Positions 55,140-64,000 of a DNA stretch of 64,000 nucleotides are shown here, piece after piece. The DNA is from Ryuthela nishihirai (Eukaryota > Arthropoda > Arachnida > Araneae > Heptathelidae), in the NCBI GenBank assembly GCA_038380435.1, contig JAWZYU010000123.1, positions 716,734 through 780,733 of the forward strand. The letters run 5' to 3'. The position numbers and the translations under genes are program-made. Every line of letters starts with the position of its first letter. Positions within the stretch are counted from its first letter, which is position 1. The notes below the pieces were generated by a model. The model ran no database searches. It worked only from the letters and a program-made list of their open reading frames with translations, and had not been told where the DNA came from.

Positions 55140-55643
55140 TATTACCAGTTAGGGAGTATGTGACATTTCAAATAATTTAGGTTATGATCAAACCGAAAAA
55201 TTAATCTCTAATTGGTGAGTTTTATATGAAGCGTTTTTGTCATGAGATTATTCGTTTGTGTCGTAATAAACATTTCATTGATCAACTGTTTATCTGCGCG
55301 GTATAAATATGAGAGATTTAAATGTGTAAAACTTCAATTTGCTACAATTCTAAATTAAGAATTGCATATTCATTTATAAGTTACAATTTGATGTTAGATA
55401 CATAACGCATATTTTTCTTCTATTGTAAACAAAATTATGCTTTCATAACTTTTGCAAATGTAGTATACAGTAGATTTTGGAAACAATTTCATAATTATTT
55501 TCCACTTTTCATAATTTGTAATAGTTCTATAGCATTTGCATAAGAAATACATTTCTAATTAAATACTTGTTCGTATTCAATGCAGTGAAAAATAGTCTAA
55601 GGGTTTTGTTTTTGGTCAATTGAACAAACTACTGTAGCGTAAC
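55140..55643. other. Unassigned AT-rich spacer
   Basis: Nothing recognised up to the minisatellite. Confidence 0.4.
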
Positions 55644-56206
55644 ATAATTCATCAAGGAGAGCCATAGCTAGAATAATTCATCAAGGGGGAGCCATAGCTA
55701 GAATAATTCATCAAGGGGAGCCATAGCTAGAATAATTCATCAAGGGGAGCCATAGCTAGAATAATTCATCAAGGGGAGCCATAGCTAGAATAATTCATCA
55801 AGGGGAGCCATAACTAGAATAATTCATCAATGGGGAGCCATAGCTAGAATAATTCATCAAGGGGGAGCCATAGCTAGAATAATTCATCAAGGGAAGCCAT
55901 AGCTAGAATAATTCATCAAGGGGAGCCATAGCTAGAATAATTCATCAAGGGGGAGCCATAGCTAGAATAATTCATCAAGGGGAGCCATACCTAGAATAAT
56001 TCATCAAGGGGGAGCCATAGCCAGAATAATTCATCAAGGGGGAGCCATAGCTAGAATAATTCATCAAGGGGAGCCATAGCTAGAATAATTCATCAAGGGG
56101 AACCATAGCTAGAATAATTCATCAAGGGGAGCCATAGCTAGAATAATTCATCAAGGGGAGCCATAGCTAGAATAATTCATCAAGGGGGAGCCATACCTAG
56201 AACAGT
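55644..56206 (+). repeat. 29 bp minisatellite, 19 copies
   Basis: Unit AATTCATCAAGGGGAGCCAT plus AGCTAGAAT, 28-30 bases, varying mainly in the number of G's (four or five) and in single changes (ATACCTAG, ATAACTAG). Arranged head-to-tail with no spacers; the last unit decays at GAACAGTTCAC. Confidence 0.97.
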
Positions 56207-56344
56207 TCACACCGAAGACACAAGCGAATTGAAAAATGCCTTCAGGCTTACCTGAGCGTGTGCGAAGTAGGCCAAACTGTTCAGTCCGGAATTTTTCAGT
56301 TCGGCTTGAAGGAAAAACTAACGTCTGTGAACGCCCTTTAAATC

Positions 56345-57290
56345 AGGGGGAGGGTGCAACTTTTTGGTTTTAAGAAATAATTCTCTATTTTCAGAGGTAA
56401 ATAATTTTTTTTTGTTAGATTGCATACGTATTGATTAAATATTACGATTCGAACTTTATATCACAAAAATAAGTACTGCTCCCTCTAACGGCGGAAAATT
56501 TACAAAATTTTTAAGGAATATTGCAAATTATTCATTTATATTACATTACGAAATTGCGTTGCTGTAATATGATGGTTGTGATGTTTCTATTGGGAACACC
56601 GAGTTAGCCCGAACCCCATGGATCTGGGAAAATGCAACTTTTATATTTCAAAAGATAAATTACAATTTCTTTTTAGGTTGGGTAGGTACTGATGAGATAT
56701 TACAACTTTCACTTTCCTAATCTTCTAAAATTATAACTTTCCCCTCTAAACGGCGCAAAAATCAAAAATTCCAAAATTTCAACGAATAATGAATGTATTA
56801 TACGAATATCACGTATTTATGCACTAAATTTGAAACTTTTCGGTGGAGTGTGAAAGGTCATGAGGTTTCCATTGACTGCAATGAGTTGACCCTTTACGAC
56901 CAGGGTGGGTCAGAAAATGCAATTGTTTTATTTTAACAGAAAATTGGAAAACTCTCTCTCAGTTGGATTGGTACTAACGGAATATTATAATTCTCATTTT
57001 TCAAATCCTTCGGTGGTTTTAATTTAGATCGTTAGAGACCACTGAATATGGGAAGGCGGACCTTATATCGATTGTTGTAAGTGATATGTTGATGGTAGAA
57101 ATTCGAAATTTCGGTATTAGTATGTCGTGAGATATTCCGCTGAGAGCAACAATCTTTTCCCATTTCTCAGAGGGATATGAGAAAAGCAACTATTTAATTT
57201 TAGGTAATGAAAGACAAGTACGTTTTATCCTCTATGAGTATTAATTAAATACTGCTATTAGTATTTAACCATCAAGTTCCAAATAAAATT
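56345..57290. repeat. Diverged ~275 bp tandem repeat
   Basis: About 3.5 units. GCAACTTTTTGG (56,357), GCAACTTTTATA (56,634), GCAATTGTTTTA (56,919) and GCAACTATTTAA (57,186) each start a unit. GTATTGATTAAATATTACG, GTACTGATGAGATATTACA and GTACTAACGGAATATTATA follow at corresponding places. A possible further relic lies at about 380-500 (GAGTTGACTCCTCACC, AACGCAACGCTTTTG). Confidence 0.72.
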
Positions 57291-57369
57291 TTAAGGAGTG
57301 AAAAATCAGGTAAATGACAAATTTCATTAGTTTTTAAAACAAGATACCATTTTTTCTAGTTTTATCTCT

Positions 57370-58350
57370 TTGTACATAAATCTTTCATTATTTCAATATT
57401 TTAAAATACTTTAAAACGTGATTTTTTCGAAAAGCTTCTTGTTGCTTAAAGTCAGGTTAAAATCAAGGTTAAAAATGAGGTCATCAGTAGTTTGAATTTT
57501 TTCCAAACCTACAACAGTGCTAAATTTCTTATAGTCAAATTATTATTTTAATTCTAACAGGTTCAAATTACTCATTTTTAACCTTGACTCATTTTTAAGA
57601 CCTCATTTTTAACCTTGACAACAAATTTTCCATTTTTTCCCTAAAATGTTTTAATATCCTGTATTTTGTGATTCAGATTTTTAGAACACGTGCCATGTAA
57701 ATAGGGTTTTTACTAAAATTGCAGGGGTGGGGATGGCTCAGTCGGTAGCGCGCCAGACTCATAATCTGCAGTTCCCAGGTTCGAGTCCCAGCTGGGTCAG
57801 CGTTGAGATTTATCTCCGCAAAATTCCCCGCCCTGCCCACGGTCAGTAGGGGACACCGATGGGCTTGGAAAGGCCGCCGTCCGTCGGATGGGACGTTAAG
57901 CCGTGGCACCGTGTGCGGGAGAGCTATACCCTGTGCACGTTAAAAAACACGCTGAATGGCCTTGACTTGAGATATACCATCTGTCTCCCAACAGCTGTTC
58001 CAGTGGGTCCCCTGACCCAAATTTATTTGAGCCTTCAGTGTCCTTGTGACCTGACCATTTTGTTCATGGTGTGCAAAAAATTGTCACTCAGGGGTAAAAC
58101 AACCCAACACAACCTAAATTTGCATGTATTTAAAAGTATGTAATATCAGGAAATTAAAATTAATTTTTAACCAAACATACTTTATATTTCAAATATTTTT
58201 CAATTTTAGTTTTAGCTACCAGCAGAAATATTATGAAATATAGATATATAAGTTAAACGTTTGTATATAGTATAATTAATTTCTTTATAATAACTCCATA
58301 GTTTTCTAGAAAGGTTTCTGCCCAAATTGGAGCGGAAATTTATATATAGC
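57370..58350. repeat. Unclassified repeat U, copy 4
   Basis: The longest copy. Segments TTTCATTATTTCAATATTTT (57,381), GTGATTTTTTCGAAAAGCTTC (57,418), CTACCAGCAGAAATATTATG (58,218) and TTCTAGAAAGGTTTCTGCCC (58,303) match the other copies in the same order. A SINE-T at 57,722 splits it. Short direct repeats of TCATTTTTAACCTTGA occur at 57,565-57,620. Confidence 0.7.
57722..58109 (+). mobile_element. SINE-T in repeat U
   Basis: Complete head and B box. The 3' module is more diverged (ATTTATTTGAGCCTTCAGTG, TTTTGTTCATGG); tail ACAACCCAACACAACC. Confidence 0.92.
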
Positions 58351-59619
58351 ACTGAAAGGACAAGTTATTACGTACACTCCAATAACAACATGCAAAGGAG
58401 AAATATGACAACCAGTCACGTGGGACGCTGAAACATCTACTGTCTATAAATAGAGCAGGTCTCTACGCATTGTAAACCAATCACGGAAAGTAATCATGGG
58501 TTAAGGCAGTGACGTAAGTGAGCTTCACTGTGGCCAGATAATAGGTGTGAGGAAGGCCAGTTATTTAATTACTGGAACCGCTGAACTGTTGGGTTTTCAT
58601 GTCAGACTGTCGCCGTGTATACGAAGACGAAGGATTGTCTAAGGGAGAAGAGAGTTAGCTTCCATAGACGTAATGTAAACATTTCGATTGCAGCGCCCTC
58701 TAAACATGGCAAATTCGTGCATTGCAGTGAAGCCACCTAGCCAGCGAGAGGAGCGAGTTCCCTGCATTATTTTTCCACCACCGAGCAAAGTTTTTAATTG
58801 CTTACACCACGTGACTAATTTTACATACACTTTCACTCTGAAAAATGTTCATTTTTCTTCATGAGGTACACTCATAATTTCTATTCTTTAGAAAGAAAAT
58901 ATCAAGAATTTATGAAATAATTTTTTTAATAAAATCCAATTTTGTAAAACTGGTAGTAGCTGTGCTAAAGAACAAAATTTTAATATTTTGAACAACCTAC
59001 AACATTTAGTACATTATAATAAATTTAGATTTATGTCTCAATGCACGATAACATGATCTATATAATTATATTTTATATAATTGTTGATATTTTCAATAAA
59101 TATTATATAGAGTTTTTTACTTGTATAAACGTTCACCAGATGGCAGCAGGCACTTCCCGTATCAACCATAAAAAATTACATTCTTAGAGCAAAATGCAGA
59201 AGCCAATTACATCGATATGCTCCAGGGATCAGAAACCTGCAACATACATTGACTTATATATATTCACAAGATGATTAAATGTATTAATTTACATATTAAT
59301 TTTTAAAATTCTGCAAAATTACTCAAAATAAACATGCAACGGCTTTTCCATGTATCGTAAAATGTACTCCTGAATAGGATAAAACATTCATTGAATAACT
59401 TTAGGGTCAGCTACCACTGTGCCAAACAGCCATGACTGTTAGACATTTGGAAACACTGGTTAAATCGCAATATATATATATACCAATAGTAAGACAAACC
59501 ATAGCTGCAGTGGGCTAAAATGATTACACTGCGCTTGCGCAGATCGCCCATTACAGTTGTTTTTGTGCCTGCACGTCAATTTGCCACGTTTCAGCTTCTG
59601 TAAAATTCAGCAGAACGGC
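58351..59619. other. Unassigned spacer
   Basis: No gene seen. 58,645-58,680 resembles 4500-4535. A TA microsatellite lies at 59,471-59,482. Confidence 0.4.
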
Positions 59620-60540
59620 GCTACTTACGCTTGTGCAAAGCTAGCCTTCTTCTCCTTAGACCTTCTTTGACGAAGACTACGTGAAATGCGACAAAACTTC
59701 CACCTAGCAGGAGAAATGTGGAGTGAACGTGTAATTGACTCTCTAGGTGAGCGCAGACTGTTTCGCATCGTTACAAGGAATCGTATGGCTACCTTTGAGC
59801 AGATAACATTGGAATTGAATGAGGGCGCGTTCACAAGCTTATGCACAAAGACTATTCGTTGTACCATGGAAAAAAAGGCTCTGGCAGTCGACGTCCACAT
59901 TGTGTTCCCTTGTTGATTGCAAGGCACCGAAAGATTAGGCTCTGGTTCACAAAGGCCTATTGTAACTGGATTGCAGAGGATTGGAAACACGTCATTTGGT
60001 CTGACGAATTAAGGTTTCAGCTCTATCACACCGATGGGAGGGTGTGTGTGTGGCGTAAACCACACGAAGCGATGGAACCAGCTTGTCAAGTTGGGGACAT
60101 ACAGGCAGGTGGAAAAGTTTGGGGTGCATTTACATTGGGTTCCTTGGGTCTCCTCGTACCTGTCGAGATCCCGTCACCTGCACAAGGTATGTGAACATCC
60201 TCACTGACCATCTACACCCGTTCGTAATTATTCTCTCACCATGACGCCATCTTTCAACAGGACAATGCTACATCACATACTTCCCGAGTGGCGACCAATT
60301 GGCTCAAGGAGCATTCAAGTGAGTTTACCACTCTCGAATGACTCCCACGATCGCCGGACTTCAACCCCATTGAGAATTTATGAGATGAATTGGAAAGATC
60401 TATTCGAGTCCGCCCACCCCCATTGGCAACTGTAGTTGCTCTATAACAGGCGATCCTCGCTTCATGGGCGGCAATACCATTTCCGTGTTTTCAACTCCTT
60501 CTTGAGTTCTTACCAAGACGTCTGGCTTATGTTGTGAGAG
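59620..60540 (+). pseudogene. Tc1-like transposase relic
   Basis: N-terminal part in frame 59,686-59,916, then a frame change to 59,841-60,194 with WKHVIWSDELRFQLYHTDGR (first catalytic Asp) and WGAFTLGSLG. Beyond a stop at 60,192 the second Asp (IFQQDNATSH, ~60,250) and the third motif (SPDFNPIENL, ~60,360) can be read in other frames. All catalytic positions survive, but the frame is broken at least three times. The start of the region also resembles 5010-5055. Confidence 0.85.
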
Positions 60541-60620
60541 AAAAAGTGGAGAAGCAGATTATTTGGTAGGTGTGTATAACAATTTTGGATTCAGTACATA
60601 TAGCATAACTTTGGCAAATA

Positions 60621-61129
60621 CAGTGATTCAAAATCGCGCAACCCATAGTAGAAAATTTTATTTATTCTCAATTTACGTTCACAAATTGTTAGCAAAAGGT
60701 TACAATAGATGAAAGTGCAATGCCTCAAGTTTTTCATCACCTTAATAGAGAAGCCCAACCAATATGTTTCTTGTCCTGTACGCTTCCTGTCTCGCGATAT
60801 CATGCAATTAAACGTGATTTTGACTTCTTGGGTACCGGAGAATCAGGAAACTATGCATTGAAGTCAGTTTGAACAGTTAAAAATGATTTTGGTGGTAAGA
60901 TACCTGTTTGACTACGTATACATGTTCGATTGGAAAATTTCATTGTTGGCAAGAAGTGAAATATATCTCACCAAACTAAGAATTGACAGCGTGAGACCTA
61001 ATCTAAATAGCGTTGCATATGTCAGTAACTGCAAGGGTTGCCAACGTTACAATTGATATTTAATTCCATTCAGTTGGCGCGAAACAATAAACATTTACAT
61101 TCCGGGTTGCGCGAATTTGAATCACTCTG
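60621..61129. mobile_element. Non-autonomous mariner/Tc1-like element, ~509 bp
   Basis: The left end CAGTGATTCAAAATCGCGCAACCC (24 bases: CAGTGATTCAAAATC then GCGCAACCC) is mirrored by GGGTTGCGCGAATTTGAATC-ACTCTG at the right. Both ends are bordered by TA (60,619-60,620 and 61,130-61,131). No transposase frame inside, so it depended on another element. Confidence 0.82.
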
Positions 61130-61131
61130 TA

Positions 61132-61366
61132 GAACCCAGTTCAATTCCGTCCAATCCAAACATGATGAAGATCCAGCTACATTCTTATGGGCAAATATCT
61201 TTAAGAAATCAAGAAAATAATATGATTAGGATAAATATACAATTTTAAGGACTACCATGAATTGGCGAAACCTTTCAATTTGATTGAGACAAGGTGGACG
61301 GTGACAAGCTGCAAGCTTTTGGCTTCTGTTGCTCTATAGTACAACATACAAACACTTACACCGGAT
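61132..61366. other. Unassigned spacer
   Basis: Nothing recognised. Confidence 0.4.
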
Positions 61367-61734
61367 AGGGGCGGGGGTGGCTCAGTCGGTAGCGCGCCAG
61401 GCTCGTAATCTGTAGTTCCCAGGTTCGAGTCCCAGCTGGGTCAGCGTTGAGATTTATCTCCGCAAAATTCCCCGCCCTGCCCACGGTCAGTAGGGGACAC
61501 CGATGGGCTTGGAAAGGCCGCCGTCCGTCGGATGGGACCTTATGCCGTGTGCGGGAGAGCCATACCCTGTGCACGTTAAAGAACACGCTTGACGGGAGGC
61601 TACCATCTGTCTCCCAACAGCTGTTCCAGTGGGTCCCCTCTCCCAACCTTCTCTGAGCCTTCGGGGTCCATGTGACCTGGCCATTTAGCCCATGGTGTGC
61701 AAAAAAGTGCCGCTCAGAGGTAAAACAACCCAAC
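61367..61734 (+). mobile_element. Probable hybrid SINE-T at the duplication junction
   Basis: The left half (61,367-61,545) differs from 49,019-49,195 at several sites (intact GGTTCGAGTCC; ACCTTATGCCGTGT deletion). The right half (from about 61,546) is identical to 49,196-49,384, including the private loss of GGATGGCC. Confidence 0.9.
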
Positions 61735-62233
61735 TCAGAAATAGTAGAGCTCTGAACATTTGCATCTAGCGGCAATCCGAGTCGTAGATTTGGGAAAAAA
61801 TTGAAAATTTGACCTCCGAATCTTCAAGGTCAAAACAGAGGTCATGTTGAGGTCAAAACTTGATCAACGAGTACTAGAAACGCGAAAATTGGTGTCTATC
61901 GGTTGTAGATCTCGAAACGTTACGAAATTTTGGAACCAGAGAGTACTTTTGGTTCAAAAGTTACATTTAGATTTATCAGTGTTAGAGAGCTACAAATTGG
62001 TTCCTGGAAGCATCTTGAGTCGTAGATCTCGGAAATGTTGCAAACTTTAGGATATGATGGATCCTTCGAGGTCAAAAGTCAAATTCGATATACCGGTACT
62101 GGAGGGCTATAAATTGGTGAAGAGGGTTATTTTGGGCAGTACAATTCAGAAAGAAGAGGAATTTTCATATACAATGTCTCATTCAAAGTGAAATAGGAGT
62201 CGCAGTGACCAGCTAGAAATCGAGAAGTGCCGA

Positions 62234-62619
62234 GTTGGGTTCTTTTACCTCTGAGCGGCACTTTTTTGCACACCAATGGCTAAATGGCCAGGTCACATGG
62301 ACCCCGAAGGCTCAGAGAAGGTTGGGGGAGGGGACCCACTGGAACAGCTGTTGGGAGACAGATGGTAGTCTCCCGTAAAGGCCATCCAGCGTGTTCTTTA
62401 ACGTGCACAGGGTATGGCTCTCCCGAACACGGGGCCACGGCTTAACGTCCCATCCGACGGACGGCGGCATTTCCAAGACCATCGGTGTCCCCTACTGACC
62501 GTGGGCAGGGCGGGGAATTTTGCGGAGATAAATCTCAACGCTGACCCAGCTGGGACTCGAACCTGGGAACTACAGATTACGAGCCTGGCGCGCTACCGAC
62601 TGAGCCACCCCCGCCCCTA
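62234..62619 (-). mobile_element. SINE-T, duplicate of 49,884-50,269
   Basis: Same sequence and same flanking AGAAGTGCCGA. It arose by segmental duplication, not by a new insertion. Confidence 0.96.
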
Positions 62620-62916
62620 AGAAGTGCCGAAGGCTTGATATACTGTATAGCAGTGGTTCTCAACCTTTCATGCTTCATGTACCACCTGGAAATGTGTATG
62701 TAACCTGACGGAAGATGACGAAATTCATCATATCCCTGAAGAAATAATATGACCCTATTTCAAAAACAGAAAAGTGCAAAAAAATGCCTTACATATGTTT
62801 ATTAACTAGATTTTATTCGTTGAACTTTCTAACCATAAACGCATACAACACTTCAGAAAACAAAACAAAATTTTTCTAGATTTCTTCTATTAAACCCCTT
62901 AGCCTACCCCTTGTAA

Positions 62917-63128
62917 AAAAAAAAATAAATAAATACGCCCTCAAGTAGCTGCTTGCCACAGAGGTCTGACAAGGAGCCTGTCAGTTTATATGCCACAGTA
63001 GAAAATCTGAGAGAATGGCAGGACCTCAGCAGAACACAACACGAACATCCATGCCTTACCCGGGGCTCGAACCCAGGTCCCGTAGATCAGTAGCCAAGCG
63101 CGCTAACCACTCGGCCACGGGACGGCTT
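62917..63128 (-). mobile_element. SINE-S, duplicate of 50,566-50,777
   Basis: Identical apart from one more A in the tail, which is the only difference seen between the blocks. Confidence 0.95.
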
Positions 63129-63250
63129 TACCCCTTGTATAGATAGAGAAAACTTTAGTTGTAGTATATCTGACTTGACTTACATATCAACATTTGAATC
63201 TTCTTGCTACCAGGAATCCATCCGGTAGCAAACTCATTCAGAAGCATTAT

Positions 63251-64000
63251 ATAATAAGTGAACAAAACATATTTTTTTTATATAATATATTAAACATATG
63301 GATTTGTTTGATATATGTTATGAATAATTTATAGCATTTTGCTTTTTTCTTGAATTATCAGGCTCCAAAATGCTTTTAAAATTGAAATTTAAAATATTTA
63401 ATTTGCTTAAAGCATCAAAGTATTTTTCTCTTTCTTTTTCATATTTTTTACACTTGAACAATATATGTTCAAGATTCTCATATTCCATACATTCATTACA
63501 TGCCGGGGAATCATTTTTTTACATTCTATATAGTCTTGCTTTTGTGTTTGCTAAATTTGTTTTAATTTTAAGGATTAAATTTATTTCTTTTTTATTGAGA
63601 CCAAAATTGTTGAATTTATTTATAGTAGGTGAAATATAATATCTAAATGTATTATTTGCATTTGCATTATACCATTTTTGTGTATCATTTATGATATTTA
63701 CTTTATTTAGTTTTTTAAATAAAAATATAAAAAACAGGTGTGTCGTAGTTAGGAATTATATTCATTGCTGTTTTTGCTTTTTTATCTACTATTTCATTAT
63801 ATTTTTCACCTACATGACTAGGTATCCATTGTATATGTATAATATTTCTGTTGATTAAATGATTTTTTGTTATGATGAGTATGTCATTTATAAAAATTTT
63901 GAAATTACTTTTTGACGGGTCATTGTACATTGTTTCAATTGAAGCTTTACTGTCTGTGAATACAACAATTTTTTTTATTTTTAAATTTTAAAGCCCAATT
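63251..64000 (-). pseudogene. I/Jockey-type LINE C-terminus, duplicate, cut by the window end
   Basis: Repeats 50,900-51,649, including the stop near the knuckle and the frameshift A-run. WIPSHVGEKYNEIVDK lies near 63,830 and the knuckle near 63,490. The YTDGS part would lie beyond 64,000. Confidence 0.9.

Larger units (their letters stand above)
61546..64000. repeat. Second copy of a >=2.45 kb duplicated block
   Basis: Matches 49,196-51,649 at offset 12,350, then 12,351 after one extra A in the A-run near 62,925. In the stretches I compared base by base there was no substitution. It contains the SINE-T 3' half, family R (61,737-62,180), a SINE-T, the hAT terminus (62,652), a SINE-S and the LINE RNase H region, and runs off the window. 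Confidence 0.96.

Noticed and set aside
55644..56206. CRISPR array (29-base repeats)
   Set aside because: Units are directly adjacent with no spacers, no cas genes are present, and the DNA is eukaryotic in character.
3068..62620. Dozens of similar 60-140 residue frames (for example MALPHTGPRLNVPSDGRRPF type and ERHFFAHHGLNGQVTW type) as a multigene family
   Set aside because: They are translations of the SINE-T body in several frames and on both strands. They start and end at SINE landmarks, occur wherever a SINE copy lies, and are broken by indels without frame conservation.

Overview
The window looks like intergenic DNA from an animal genome, and I found no convincing host gene in it. The SINEs, LINEs, gypsy, hAT and Tc1/mariner families present are typical of metazoans. 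An arthropod, possibly a chelicerate, is my best guess, but nothing in the sequence fixes the species. Nearly every short open frame lies inside a repeat, so the window is best read as stacked transposable elements.

Two tRNA-derived SINE families dominate. SINE-T (my name) is about 385 bp. It has a tRNA-like head with an A box (TGGCTCAGTCGG), a Thr-type CGT in the anticodon position and a perfect B box (GGTTCGAGTCC). A long conserved body follows, and the tail is a CCAAC-type pentamer. I count about 48 whole or partial SINE-T loci on both strands, roughly a quarter of the window, plus a 1 kb tandem array built only from its 3' end. SINE-S (my name) is about 210 bp, has a Ser-like head (TGGCCGAGTGG) and ends in TTTA repeats; about nine loci are present. 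Many copies keep 10-15 bp target-site duplications, which allows insertion order to be read.

Layout. 1-8.2 kb: SINE-T copies, a tandem repeat, a long foldback and a TA-flanked MITE. 8.2-11.4 kb: an almost open LINE of RTE-like type. 12.4-16.7 kb: a full-length CR1/L2-like LINE inserted inside a SINE-T. 21.8-24.4 kb: a decayed Tx1/L1-like LINE on the minus strand. 29.0-29.6 kb: a Tc1 fragment. 31.5-32.5 kb: the SINE-tail satellite. 32.5-37.2 kb: a broken gypsy element carrying three SINEs. 37.2-40.7 kb: an odd SINE-S with a B-box array, a second Tc1 and more SINEs. 41.07-44.37 kb: a hAT element of ZBED type containing a fragment of an R2-like LINE. 45-53 kb: LINE fragments, an unclassified interspersed repeat and SINEs. 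53.5-57.3 kb: three tandem-repeat systems. 59.6-61.1 kb: a Tc1 relic and a non-autonomous mariner-like element.

The last 2.45 kb (61,546-64,000) repeats 49,196-51,649 almost base for base. The duplication starts inside a SINE-T, as expected from unequal recombination between two SINEs in direct orientation about 12.35 kb apart. The second copy runs off the window end.

The elements do not form a pathway. They are parasites and their fossils. The SINEs would be copied by RNA polymerase III and mobilised by LINE enzymes supplied elsewhere, and no LINE 3' end seen here matches either SINE tail. The most interesting features are structural: SINE modules duplicated in several independent ways, including extra B boxes, 3'-end dimers and a 3'-end satellite.
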